From Paramacrobiotus metropolitanus (taxonomy: Eukaryota; Tardigrada; Eutardigrada; Parachela; Macrobiotidae): a stretch of DNA of 64,000 nt. Below the pieces are notes generated by a model, which saw only the letters and a list, made by a program, of their open reading frames with translations, was not told the DNA's origin and did no database searches. A program made the translations under genes and the position numbers. Within the stretch, counting starts at the first letter, position 1. Each line of letters begins with the position of its first letter. Of this stretch, positions 36,291-49,894 are shown in pieces. The stretch is taken from the NCBI RefSeq assembly GCF_019649055.1, contig NW_026570248.1, forward strand, positions 1,116,001 through 1,180,000, in the 5' to 3' direction.

Positions 36291-37178
36291 CCCTAATGTG
36301 AAACCTACACTGCGGTTGTTCAGAGGAAATGCTGGTGCATTGTTACATAACATTGTTGTAAAGTTATCTCTCTTTTTATTCTCTCTCAATCTTTGCTCTT
36401 CCTTCGTAGTTGTTGAATTGTCCTGATTGGGTGTTAAAGTTGACATTAAAATCATACTTATCCCAGGCAACGGTATATTTTGACGTTGACCGCCGGTGCA
36501 ACTGCTCACACACACATGTGCGAGTTGGTTGATTTGGTCTTTACGCACACAGTGTCTCCACCTGATGATACAAGAGATTTTAGTGCATTGTATTTGTTCA
36601 GGAGAGAATCATCAATGACAGTGGAATCATGTATGTTGACTACGGCAGTGTCATTGAAGGTTTTTCTCGGCCCCGGCTATTTGGCTGGATAGGGTAGTGG
36701 TCGGTGAGTTTCTTTGCCTGAATGTAAACGCTGGTGCTGGAGCGTACGAGATTGGATTTGTCTAGGCGAAAGCAAGCGTGCTAGCTGGGTGGAACCTTGA
36801 GAGTGAGACTCTTAAGCTCTAATTAAACCAAGAGACTAAATCAGTTGATAGTTTATTAGCGTGCTGACCAGGTGCGCGGTGTTTTCTTGCTGTTGTTTTC
36901 TCAGGCCTTATCCCTGGCAAGTGTTTCTTCGGTTCAAATGGATCTATGACAGCGTGTCGGATGGCTTTCTCAAGTGCCGTACCCATGTATCCCTAATTGT
37001 CGCTATCGTCGTAGTCGATATCGATACGTGGGATTAATAATTTTTTACACTTAATCCAGTTTCTTTGAGTACCTACGTTTTCTCTTTCCGGTTCGTGGTG
37101 CTGTTGAGATGCATAATATGTTGTCGAGGCAGATACAACACCTCAAATTGTGGATTGTATTTTTGATAAGCGGTAAGA
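36012..37178 (+). repeat. duplicated segment, right copy
   Basis: Almost identical to 14716-15889 (a few substitutions and a 2-bp deletion). It joins directly to the end of BTB-BACK-MATH copy B, whereas the left copy follows synaptophysin. At 37178 homology to the intron after exon 1 stops abruptly, marking a deletion of about 2.3 kb relative to the left copy. Confidence 0.85.
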
Positions 37179-38398
37179 AGCCTTACTGTACTTAACAGCT
37201 AGCGAAACATAAGATCTATGGACCTAATCATTCATTACTTATTTATGTGAAAATAACATGGGACTTCAAAATTCTTCTTAATAATAAAATTAACCATAAG
37301 CATTAATCAAGGCACTTTTTTTTTCATGTAAATATGTACTGTAAATGATTTGGTCCCATAGATCTTATGTTAACTAGGGTAGCTGTTATGTAAGCAGAAC
37401 AATATGAGACTGGTGGTTAACCGATGTTTTGTTGTTGGACAGCGATGGCTTCACAGGCTTACCCAGTGTTCATTTGAAGCAGCCGTGCGGAAGTGCCACC
37501 CATCATCGGCGGATTTTGTGAAAAAGTTTCTTTATAAAATGATGAAATCCACACTTCAAGACTGGATAGCACGCCAGGTAACAATTATATCTGCACTCTT
37601 GCTTTTTCCTTGTAAGTTATATACCGCACGTCGTAACCTAAATTTATATAATTTAATTTGTACAACCAGTCAACAACAACTGGAGAAGAGAAAAGAGCAG
37701 TAACGAAGAACAACGCTTTGATTTGTCTTTTTCAACAGTGTTTTGAATATCAAGCTCAGTGCGGCCGTGATTTGGGCCTTGAGGATCCCCTATCCAACCG
37801 GCACAATCTCATCTCCCTGCCCAATATGACCCAGCCGGATGCGGGGACGAGTAGCAGCAGTGTAGATGATGCAATTATCGCTTCATCCCCGCCGCCCTTC
37901 AGCACGATGCAGGGCGCCAGCAGTAACAATATGGAAACACTATTTACGGGCGCAGCCGCCACGGGCACCCGTTCCAGCGTGCAGCAGCAGGCGCAGTTGA
38001 CCAACACCGTTCCTTCAGCGGCGTCGCATGCTGATGCAGCGCCCGCGGCTACCGACACCACCGTATTATCCCGGCCGCTTCTGGTCCCGGATGGAGAGGG
38101 TAGTTCCGTGAAAGTCAACCAGACGGCTGAAGATGATGCGCCGACAATCTTGGCGGCCGGTCCCGCGGGTTTACCGCTTCCGGGTGTGGCTCCCACGGCG
38201 AATGCTGACCCAGCCGACAGTACCGCGGCGGCCAGCGCCAATGCGCCATCACCCAAGACGTTCAGCATCAAGACCGTACCGAACGAGAAGTCCAAGACGG
38301 CGAAATTAAAAAACACCGGAAATGATCTGTCGCATCCGCTGGCGAGGAAGTTTCTTTTGATCATTAGCACAACTGCTTTTCTTGCGGGATGGTATTAG
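37109..38398 (+). pseudogene. partial, frame-broken copy of cysteine-rich member A
   Basis: Exon 1 (37109-37172, signal peptide), exon 6 (37443-37577) and exon 7 (37739-38398) are kept. Exons 2-5, which encode most of the cysteine region, are gone. Exon 6 is one base shorter than in the intact gene: gatggcttcac replaces gatggccttcac, shifting the frame. Exon 1 joined to exon 6 soon reaches a stop. Exon 7 still reads open and differs from the parent by only about five bases, including one Ile-to-Thr change in the tail. The loss therefore looks recent. Alternatively the copy is a collapsed or mis-joined allele. Confidence 0.82.
37196..37385. mobile_element. 190-bp MITE-like palindrome
   Basis: Arms at 37196-37231 and 37344-37385 are inverted copies sharing acataagatctatgg exactly and acc(a)aatcatt beyond it. 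It sits where the middle of the duplicated gene is missing. The left gene copy has only the right arm (about 18190-18236). The element may mark, or have mediated, the deletion. Confidence 0.6.
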
Positions 38399-38777
38399 TG
38401 CGGCAGCGGCGAAAAATTGTGTAAATGTATCGTTCATGTCGTTTATCTTCTCTTCTTGTTGTACGTAGGAAGGTCTGGAAAATGGAACAAAATACTGCTA
38501 TTCTTGACAGACGATACAGCCGTTGCTTAATTTCGCTGCGATTTGGATCCATTACACCACAGTCGTCGCTAATTGTAAGCGCGCTACACTGCTGCATGTA
38601 CAGTAGACCGCTGTAAGCTTTCCATGCATGCGCGCTGTGGACGAAATTATCACTGGGTTTGATTAGGCATGTCGGGTTCAGTGGAAGTCATAAGATTTCT
38701 GGAAGATGAATGACGTTTACCATGGGAGCTTTCTTCTTTTGGGGCGACACATGAGCCACTTAGTTGTTTGAATAGGT

Positions 38778-39011
38778 GTGCAAATGTTGCACTACGGGAA
38801 TCCGCCTCGGCACAGTCCATTTTGTCCCGTCGTTCGGCGAGTTGCAGTATATGGTGGTAAATGGCTGCGTGGGACTGACTGGCAAGTTAATGATGTTTGG
38901 ATTCTTGATACTGCCAGACCGACAATTGAGCTGGCTGTGCACTGTCAAAAACGTTCCAGACGTAGGCATTTATTCCCTTCACACAGACACGGTGATTTTA
39001 TATATGGATAA
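38778..39011 (+). pseudogene. Kelch-repeat-like fragment
   Basis: An open frame includes GNPPRHSP, VAVYGGKWLRG, DWQVNDVWILDT and ARPTIEL. This resembles one Kelch blade (a P-R-H segment, then GG, then a conserved W and L-D-T). No second blade or flanking exon could be found on this strand, so it is either an isolated exon of a gene I cannot assemble or a fragment. The similarity is short. Confidence 0.3.
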
Positions 39012-39204
39012 TAATGAATACGGATTGTGTGTATGTGAGTGTGTGTCGGTTGCGGCAATGTTGGTTTAAGCGATGTTGCCCTTGTTGGTCAAATTGACAC
39101 GAAAATATACATGGGCCGCAAAATGTAGGAAAATTGGATTTTTCCCCTGGATTGTCGAGTAGTGATTGCATAACCGAGTTGCATTTGGGAAGACATACAG
39201 CTGA

Positions 39205-41879
39205 TTAAATGATATAGACCACAAAGGGCAGTACAACGAGCCATGATAATGGAAGCAGACCAGGCGAGCTGGAGGGTTTTGAGCAAAGCGTGTTATTGAA
39301 TGTCCGGCACTGTTGCGTGATGGGATAGGCGGCGCGGTCAGTGTAGTTTTTTAGGAAGGTGGCTGCACGGTCACTGCAGCGTTTAGTTGACACCCGGTGA
39401 ATGCATTCCGTTGCATTGTGATACGCACTGTAAATGACATAAGTTTAGACGTGCTCTTCATCCGCATAATGATGTATTTATATTTGCAATTTTTTATTGT
39501 TTGGCGTTACTGCTGTACGGAGTACCTAACAAGTCAGGGTAGAATCTCTACAGTTCGCCGTTACCTTGCGTCAGAAACAAAGAATGAAAACGGGCAAAAT
39601 GGACGGAAGGCAGCTTCAGCTTATAGGCATGCCTCAGAATGGTCAGTTCATCGTACCTTTATGACCGTACCCTACTTTCCTTTTCGGTCGAAATCGAAAA
39701 TATTGATTGTTTTAAACTGCTGCACACCACAGGTAGCTAAAGTAAACACTAAACAGCGCACATGCATACTGTTTTAATGCGCACGATTTTGTAGTTACAA
39801 TCAACTCGAAAGAGTTTCGTAAAAATACGTAATGAGTTTTTCGAGTGATCTTCATGGGCGCGGGTTTTATAGTCTGCTCACATCATATACAGATATAAGT
39901 CCTACTTATATACGAGTACTCGTTCTACGAGTATATTCACTATATACCTGCACGATTTATTCCAACGCTCGTGTACAGCTTATAAATGACATGTACATGA
40001 CAATATGGACATTATACGATGAGTAGGCTAAGGTTTAATAATAAAATACGAATGTTTTTTTCTTAAATTCCAAAAAGAGCGTCTTCCTTTACTAAATATT
40101 CGCACTTTGTAACTTTTGGGCAGAACATCTGTTTCGGTATCAGTACTTACAGAATACGTATTCTGCTCATTCTACTGTCGTATGTGCCGGCACTACTGGT
40201 TTTTATGGGCAACCTGCATAATTCTTATATATATTCCAACAGTATAATTGCTGTTTTTCTGCGACTATAAAAATTGTTAATTACAAAAACCCGTTCCTGC
40301 GCTAATGAGTGGGTGATCTCTGCAGACTCTGCTGTTGGTCCGTAATTGGAATGCACCAGCATCCAGATCTCTGATTCCATGATTTATAATACAGAATACA
40401 GGCCTATTGAAAATCAGTACGTTTTAATAAGATTAAATCGTAACAACAGATGGGCGAACAGCCGCGAACTGATGCCCAGGTTGTAGGTCAAAAGTGTTGG
40501 CCTATCGATATTAACGACAAGATCGATAGTAACCTTAAGTACAGATATATAGCTGTACAACTGCAAGCTATGCCTTCAGTTTCGCTGTTTCTAAAACATT
40601 TAACTATTTATTTTTTAGACTAAATTTATATAGGCTTAGGCAAAATCTAAAGCGTATTTTACTGATTCAGTTCGCTTTGGATGTCCTTTTCACGATTTTA
40701 GTCGATTCTCACAAGATCAATGTACCATTTTACTTACCAACAAACCATATGGTCTAATTTGCTTTTAGTGTATTGTTCCCGGTGTTGCTGCCGCAGCCCC
40801 ATTGTCCGCATGGGATGCATGCATTCCTCGATTTCGCTGGCGATTTGCCGGTAACACTCGGCATGTTTGAGATACTGGTTGCGATGATACGTATTTTCAC
40901 ACAATAATTCCAAAATATCAAAGGCTCCTTTGACGGAAACGGTCAAAGTTTCTAACTGGGTTTTATCTTTTGTGCAACGCTTAACAAATCCATCAATGCA
41001 GTTCACTCCTTCTTTCAAATGCCTGCAAAACAACCGTTACGTAGCCTTTCATCCCGTTAATACGTTGAATTATTAAAGGTCACGCACTGTAATCATCAGT
41101 TTTCTAATCGATGCCCGTTACGACAAAGGCAAATGCATCTAACATAATTGTAAATTGCTACTAACGTTTGCAATACGTGGCCTTGCACTTTGCGCTATTC
41201 TGCCTCGATTTGAGTGCTGGAAGAATATTTTTTTGAAAACAAGCCGGCGTATTAATAATTTTTTCAGCTGTAAGTAACGCTAGGTTAATGATTAAATCAA
41301 AATTTCACTTCACTTCTTGTGTAGTTTATGTATGAAGGGAATAAAATATTTGTACCGCGACTTTTGTATAACAGCTTGCGTAATGGCTCCGAAAGAAATG
41401 CAATATTCTGAAAACCAATCATTATTGCATTTTATTTAGTAATATAATCAGCATATGGCTGAGTTATTATGCAAATCAGTGCAATGTACGGTACTTGTAC
41501 AAGAGAAAACCTATGTTCATGGATACGGTTAGCATCTGTAGTCTGATATGTATGCGGATGTAAGCATGGTAATCATCTTAAGGAGCTACTCCAGCGCAGA
41601 AGTACTGTTGTACAGCCGATTGACTGAAGGCCCTTATCGGCATCGTTTCCTTTACCTGCAGGCTTGGTTGAGCTCTTTTTCCGAGGCAGCAAATCCCAGC
41701 TCTTGATGACTTATTATGGTATCAAATTCTTTTAGGCACTCCTGAAAATCCGATTCCGCACAATCGGTCCGGGCGTCCGTTGAATAGGCTGCAAATATGA
41801 CCAGGGATATTCCAAAGATTATATACGGGATGTGCAGTATGCTACATGCACTTTCCGGTAATGATTGAACATGTGTCAT
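39205..41879 (-). CDS. cysteine-rich secreted, probably GPI-anchored protein (family member B)
   Basis: Three exons, 41656-41879, 40738-41022 and 39205-39427, phases 2 and 2, encode 243 residues. The hydrophobic segment IIFGISLVIFAAYSTDA near residues 21-37 is a signal peptide or anchor. The cysteine spacing C-x7-C-x25-C-x8-C-x7-C-x24-C-x14-C-x10-C, then VCC-x7-C-x8-C, is the same as in member A. Both introns fall at the same codons as in A: just after the third cysteine, and inside the CC pair. The tail LLPLSWLVVLPFVVYII is a GPI-signal-like hydrophobic end. Unlike A it lacks a long Ser/Thr stalk. Function is unknown; extracellular display at the membrane is inferred from the two hydrophobic ends. 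The start at 41879 is the first ATG after an in-frame stretch without one. Confidence 0.8.
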
Positions 41880-44800
41880 TTTCAGCCAATTAGTCAATCA
41901 TGTGTAACTCTCGTGGAAGTAGCAGCGCCGATGTGTATTATAAGTAAAAACGTGGTTTAGCGAAACCAGAAAACCGTTCTGCCACACCAAAAAATGAAAT
42001 CTTTTCTTTATATAGACGGTATAATTAGAAATAACGGAGCATCTCAACATTAAGGTTTATAAATAGACGATTTGTTTAGATAAAACATTCTGCAATATAA
42101 AACCGCATGACCTTGCATTTCGGTAAAAATTGCGTCGGCATCATGTCGCGACGGCTATTTATCCGAGCATTTTTTCTGTGCTTAAGTAAGGTAATTATCC
42201 TAGCTGCCAATTGCTGCGCGAATATATATGTGCCAGAGATTCAGTAACTCATCGTATTTCCGGATGAAACTGACAGTCGCAAAGAGGAAACGAGAGCGAT
42301 CGCGATTGGGAACGATCATTTAAAGATATGTCAGGCAGCATAATGCATTTGCTAACCAGTTACACATTTTCCAGGACTCAATTGAGAAAACAGTGGAGAG
42401 CGAGCAGTAGCGCGTAAAAGGGGGGTTGCTGCATGTTGCCGATGCTGATCAATAGTTATACACCCAATCAATGGAGCGACCGTCGCTATCTGCATCTGGA
42501 TGGGAATCGCGTATAATGCCTACACTCTGCATAACACTGCACCGGCCCAGGCGGTCCACATGCACCACACAACCGGATATATTTTGCAATGCGATCGGAC
42601 AGTTGCGTTTTCTTTAGGCATATATAGACGGCTGAATTCCAAATGTGCGCCATACATTGGGCAATTGATGCATTCGAACAATATATTTAAGGGCGCAGCA
42701 GTAACGGGGCAATGGCTGTCTGCAGTACGTGTGCATTTGTTAGAGTATTCCCGGTTGGGTTAGTGGTTCAGTGGGATTTGTAACTGGAGACTAAAGTGAC
42801 TTTAACGGCCATGTATGGACCAAATGGCTCTAGGGATGCATTAAAGTGATGACCCGTCTTGTCGAGTTTCTATCACAATCTGTTTTCTTTCTCAGTCTAC
42901 GCTTCCCCGGTCCTGCTGCATCGCCCTCTTCAACGTCCATGGCTACTGTGCGTAGTGCGTACAGAGATCATGGACGGCCCAGTGCTGCGTGTTGCTAGAC
43001 TGAGGAATGGGAATGAATCACTTCCGGCGCACAATCGTTGAATTAAGATGATCTGCGTGCCAGGGTCTGTTAGCCTTCCCTCTTGATTAAGACCTCACAC
43101 TACTGATGATCCTCGGGCATCAATTGAATTTTTTTCCGTGTTTACGTAGGTGGAAAATTTAATTTAGCTGCGGACTGAAATCTAAACTGCTTTCGTCAGC
43201 GATGTGGTAATAAAATATGGATGGCAATGAAGTTGGCCAGGGCGAATCTTTGACGGGGCAACTGGCGTTTTACTCATACGATATGACGCCAGTTTTACAA
43301 AAAGCGCGCGCCATTTAACATTTTGCAATTAAGAATTTCAAGTGTAAATTTCTGCGTTGAATGGATTACGGTACCGATGCACATACTGTAACTGTAAAAT
43401 TTACTGCCAAAAAGATTCGAAATTACACGAGGAATTTCGTCGGGTGAATGACATACAGCAATAACAAATTTACAGTATCTACATATATACCGAAGCCCAC
43501 TGTATAACCTTTATGTCTGCATTGACAGTCCTCGACTCCTGGTGTAAATGTCGCGAAAGGGTACAGCTAACCTCTTGCAAACAACAACGATTTAATTATA
43601 GATAATTACTGTCTTACAATTTGCTCCTAAAGTTCAGCAATGAGATAGCACCATTTCTTGCAGTCAGTTATAATTGCGCGTGCCACAATCTTCAGAGTTT
43701 GTTCATTGGGCACTATTTTACGGATACCTGTGATTCGAAGACATAGCGGTGCGTCGCTTTTGTTCCTTCCAAACTCTATCTCATTGGTATTTACAATGTG
43801 CATTAAGAATATCTTTTTATGATTTTAGTGATTACAAATACCTTGAATTCTTCGAAGAAAGTTATAATATGCAGTTTGTGGCCAGTCACCGCCGTCAGTA
43901 GATTTATTTCGCAACATAATTATTTTTTTACAGTTCGTGTGATAATAAGTTAATAACACAATTCTTATGCGAAACGAGTGCGCAGTTTTTATTGTCCACG
44001 AACAATTTTTAAAAAAAACTGAGATTTATTTTAATAAATAACTTATCGCATACTCATATTATGAAACATTTTTCCAGATAAATTTATTCTAGCTTTTGCG
44101 CGTGCATCAGGTCTTCGCTAAGTTCTTTCTTAAATTTCAACAAAAGCGACGGTGTCTTAGAATACGACATCGGAAATGCCCGGCATTTGCCAGACATCGG
44201 CCAACTTTTTCGCAAACTACTTGCGCGGTGAGAATTGTTTATACCATTTACATAATTACATACTATGCATTTACTCCACATGCCCTCAAAGACGATATAA
44301 AAAATTCGACATTAACTGCTTAAAATAATTCACAGCTAAAAAAATCCCCAAGCATATTATGCCTTATTGTTCTGCTAGCTGACTTCAGTTACACTAACAA
44401 TTATGAATTAAACCAACAAAAAACGATCAAAGGATGACTATTCAGAGATAACGCGCTCTTTTTTGTGCTCATCAGAAAGAAAACGGTAATCACATAATTA
44501 TATTTTTTTTCTATTTCGTTACTCGTCTTTCTCACTTAATTTTAAAGTCAACCTGAAAATATTTTAATACCAATTGGCATGGTTAAGGCGTTTGCACGTT
44601 TGAATTTGAAATTAAAAGTCAATGTAAAATTGGCGAACTACGGTATGGGAACCAGCCAACCAGGCAAAACCGATTTACCTAAAAAGGTTTTTCTATCCTC
44701 CACTACAAGAATATGCACGTTACATTTATCACTTTAGTACGTAGTTTTTTCATATGCGATACCAAGTACCCCGTTTTCCGGCCCGCTGGACCCGCCGGCG

Positions 44801-47800
44801 GACCGGCCTTTAATTATTAAATTGCAATTTTTTAAAAAGAGAAAATTACTGTGGCTCAAAATGATTATGAATTACAGTCTGTACAGAGTGCAGTTTGTAC
44901 GAATAACACTCGTTATTGGAGTAGTACTATGCGGTATTTTGCGCTCATGATGTAAAATGTTGACTTGTAATTTCGTGAGTCAGTTACAATACTACATACA
45001 ATGAAACAACTGTATTACCTGTGAACCCGAGTATAAAGAAGGTATTAGCGAAGATTAACCACCGATATCCCAAGGGCCCCGGTAAAGTTGCGAAGGGAAT
45101 AATTCTTCTCCCGAAATCCATTTCTTATGTCTGGGCGGCTGGCCAGTCTGATGCACTAAAGAGCAAATATCCACTCTGTAATATGTTATTTATTAAAATA
45201 ATGTGTCAAGTTTTGTAGAACGATTAAATCATAAAATGCAAATTATCTAAATTGTGATCCTGTAACAGCCACGGTGTCAAAAATGCAGAACATGTACAGG
45301 TACAGTAAACAGGCTTACATTAAACTCCGGCTCTCATTACTCACAGGGAAATCATTTACCTTTGGAAAACTTTAAAAAATCTTGAAAGTCGATAAAACAC
45401 AAATAAAACGTGAACAATGTCTATGTATTTTCCAAAATTAATCGATTTCCGTGTATAAGAGGCGGTGGTTGATAATACTTTACTGGTAACAGTCAGCGTA
45501 GCGATGCACTAAGTATCTATACTGAAGAAATAGACGTTTGTAAAATTAGTGTATTTTTCAAAAGATTTTGTTGTATATCTATGCGCAATATACTGAAATA
45601 CTGATCGAGCGTAATAGACGTGTGAATTTGTAAATTTTTACGTCTGCTAGTAGTGTTTATGATCAGGAATCCATCAGGTCTGAATGTCTGATAGTCGAAA
45701 AAACACGAAGTACATAGCCCTAGTCCAAACATTAAAATATGTGCTTGTACATAATTAAGAAAAAAGCAGTATAAATTCCGCAGTCTTCATGTAATGCAAT
45801 GATAATTAATATAAAATCTTCATAGAGCGAAAATGTTATGTTCCAACTCTGCACAAAAGGTCAGTTTGACTCAGTTGACATTGTCAGATATCGACGTTTA
45901 ATCATACATATTTCCCAAAATACTGCTTTATTGATAGACACATGCGCATTGTGTAGAATTGCAAAATACCAGCTATTAGTAGTAAAATTTCTCTACCCAG
46001 AGTAAAAAACCTACAAAAATAGATAGATATGATTTAAATTTCTGCGCAATAACTGATCCAGCTTTGCATTTAATTGTAGTAATCCGTTAAGTAGTTATTT
46101 GCTGACTGTCCCACGTTGATTATGTTTTAATAACTGTAAGTATTGCAGAATGATTTATGCTAGCTGTTGCAAATTTACTGATAACAGTAAATACAAAGTT
46201 ATACATTACTTGCCGAGTTAGGTACATACATGGTGAAAACATAGTTATTCATTATAATGGTACAAACTACCAACCGCGTCCTCGAAAACGTTTATCTACC
46301 TCATCATGGCTGCTAAATCGATTGAAAAACTTCCTTTTATTTTACGCGCTCGAAGTTGAAGAGCAGACAAAAAATTCAAGTGGTTCAACAGATCACGCAG
46401 ATCAATAACATCTGCTGTACACGTTACATATAGTTGACGTTCTTGGATAACGGGAGATGTGCTGGGATAAGCTAACGAGAGGCGGCAGTATTGCTGGTGA
46501 AGCTCATTACTCAATGAATACGCTTCTGGTCGTTATACATCAATTGCCGAATACAAATTGTCCTGCAAATTCATTAAAGGTTTTTCCGGTCTACTTATTC
46601 ACCACACTCATGCAGTCCACGAACCCATTCAACTGTACTCCTCATCATTTATTCTTCTGATGTTGGCAGCGAACAATGTGATGGCGTCCCAGTGCCGTAC
46701 CAGATAAGCTAGTTATTGTTAACTCAGAACACGAAGAAGTATTTTTATGGGAGTTTATCCTTATTATAACCAATTTTCGGGAATAAAGTGCCAAACAATC
46801 AATTTTTGCGGCACGTATACATATGTACAAATAGTTCCAAAATTTATACCCTACTTGAAAGTTATCAGCCCATTTCGTCAGTGGTTTAGAAAGCCTGCAA
46901 TTGGAATTAGCTCTGTACAGATACACGTACGCAAAAACACAAAGACTTACGTTTTTATGAGGCAGTAATTTTGCCGATGTACCGTGCTTGTGAAAGATCT
47001 AATTGTACGTGTTCAATACGAGATTACAGAAATATAATATTTCTTGCTTGATTTTTGTGTGCGAACAAGAATATCGCTACAGTATATGTACTCGTAGAAT
47101 CGTACTGCAGCGCACGTCTAATGTATGCTCACAATTTTCAGGATAGGGAATCATCCTTACCGGCGAAACATAATTGCTAAATTAGATTGATTTGTGTATT
47201 ATCGCATAGTAAGTACTTTTTAAACAGAACCAGACGTATTAATGAATCTAAATTTAAAAAGCTGTTTATTCTGCCTTTTATTGTGAAAAAGCCGGTTTAT
47301 GTATAAACTTGGACTTCGTCAACGCCACTGTCGCATTAATTATGATTTTGGGGCATTAGCAAGTTCGCAAACAGCTTATACAATCTGGAATTTCAAAAGG
47401 TGGAAAGCAAATTCCGTGCCGCCCTGTGTATGCAGTGTGTATCCCTCACGCCGAACGATTTAAGATCCCGAGTAGATTAACAAAAAAAACAACGAAGGGC
47501 AGCAAGTATAACAAGGAAGATTTCATTATATTTATAAAAATTGTCTCATCCACAAAGTGTGGCGCGCCACAGTCCTACTGTAAGTTTAATCTCTTTCATG
47601 CGACGACATGTACGCCTGTAAAAGCACAAACCTGCGCAGTTTTAAAAATTAACTGCAAAACTACATATATAAAAGAGCTTCCTATCATGGCAAACTGACG
47701 AATGTCGTGCCTAGCATGATTAACAATGCATTTATGCTATATATAATGCATTACGTATGGTATGATGCTTCTCTAGCATCTCTTTACAAAATAATTTTTC

Positions 47801-49894
47801 GTAATATAAGACAGTACCTGAGTTCAGAAATAATAATTCACACTGTTTTAAGGTGTACGACCAGTCACACTTTGATGTTAAGAAGCTCCATAGTTGGGAA
47901 ACTGGTGCTTTGCGGCGAATGTTCAAGCGATCCATAAAAAAGGCCCCGATTACAGTTGGAAAATTCAGAAACTTTGAACTAGGAAATCCGATTAAAACAT
48001 AACTGATTACGTTTTTACACGATTCATGTGTAAATTTAGCCAGGAGATCAAGACAATCTAGCTTGAAATTATTGGTTAATGGCGTTTTCGCATCTGCTAA
48101 AGCTGCAAGAGCGGCGATCTCAAATGTTTAGCTACGGTAACCAATCGACCGATTTCCGTAAAATTCGCTTGCTGATCAGACTATAAGATCAAATGGAAGT
48201 TTCAAGTAAAACAGATTTCAGGCAGTAAGAATAAAATCGTTTAAAAGAACAGAAATATCATCACCGAGTTCATATTGCAATATCTAGGCAGTCCTTTTTC
48301 TATCAGAAAGATCCTGCGGCAACCTTTAAATTCTTACAAAGGCCAGAAAGAACTATTCTGACACAAACTATGCCTATTTGAAGTGATAGAATAAACCTAG
48401 CTAGCGGGATACCATATAGTAGTTTACATTTATTGATCGATAAAGTCGATTTTACTGAGAGTATTGCTAGCGGCTTTTCAAATTATCTTAGGCGGCAATA
48501 CGAAATTGCAATCGATGATCATAACCGAGCTCGGCGTATACAAAGCGAAACTGCGCTGGCTATTACGAAACCGTACCGAGCTCTGGACTGCCACCCCGGA
48601 CTGCTTGATTTCCGCTGGGAATACTCCACACTTTGTTGTAGGATCTGATTGTTTTTTACGCTACGATTAGAAGTACTTATTTAATTTGTCCAAGGTGTTA
48701 AACGCTGCGAAGTGCTAATAAACTGTCATGACCAAATGTGATACAAAAGTGTATCCAGCTTCGAGGTTCTATACACCTCACGAATAATCGTGCTACGATT
48801 ATAAAAAGCCTGCACATGGACTAACGCGCATTTGCCAGACCTAAGAGGTCTAAGAGCAACTTCTTATTACTCACATTCTACAATTCTACATGCCTTTTAC
48901 AATTATCAGTAAACTTTAATCAGACATTTTGCCAGTTACAAAGTTTGAATATCAAGAACATACTAAACTGATCCGCGTTCTTGTACATACGATAAAGTAA
49001 CTCTCGTAATTTTATCACTGTTAAATATATCTTATACACATAAAGGGGTTAAAACATGGATGCGCGCGCCCATGTTAAACTACAGTCATTATACCTCATA
49101 AGTTGATAAAGAACAATTAAACCTCAGCATAACATTACAGCGATAGCGCTTAGCTTGAATTTTAACTGCGCCATGGTGCACTTACATCACTTAAGCGCGT
49201 GCTACCATATGCGAGTACAAAATTTTTAAATTCACTAATTGCTTAAACAAATATTTTACGTTTATTTTATTACAAAAATCTTGTTTATACATTTTAAGAC
49301 CTGCAGATATACTATGTAGTATATCGCCACTTCTGTTATTCCTTCGTAGTGTCGCATTCTGATTCAATCATTCTTTGATGGTGATGGGAGTGTGACAACG
49401 AATACAACAGCATATTATGTACTTGAAATTACAAGATTATGTCTTGTGAAGTATAAGTAAATGATCAATTAAGGTAATCAATGGAAGCGTTGGTCTTAAA
49501 TATAGAAGACCTTTGCTGCGCTCCGGTCGATTATTTAAGGTATATTATTATTTACATACAAGAAACAGCCTCGGCTTCGCCTCCGCGTTTCTTGGGTTCT
49601 AAACTCCTTGGCCGGTTTACGGATTGTTAACTTAGAACGGATAAATCTGAAGAGCCCGATAACAAAAATTTTATAAAAAAATGGATGTTTTGCTTTCGTG
49701 CAGTCGAACGCAATTACTTTGACTTTACAGATCATTTTTTGTTAAATTTTCTTAGCGAAAAACCATCCGAATCAAATCACCCACGAGAGTATCACATTAC
49801 AAACTAAAAGGACGCTAAGACTTGGACAGTGGTGCTAGATAGGTCACTCATTAAGAACTTAGCAGGCCCTGCTCTATTTTGCTCAGTAATATTG
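41880..49894. other. long gene-poor stretch
   Basis: Eight kilobases of AT-rich DNA in which I find no gene model with linked exons or recognisable domains. Isolated open frames (for example 42500-42763, 47426-47698, and two overlapping ones at 48433-48670) are short and mutually inconsistent. GC-rich short palindromes occur near 44785-44812. Distal regulatory DNA, lineage-specific ncRNA or unrecognised fast-evolving exons cannot be excluded. Confidence 0.45.

Noticed and set aside
48433-48670. Two overlapping open frames of about 70 codons
   Set aside because: Neither has a recognisable motif or linked exon, and only one could be real.
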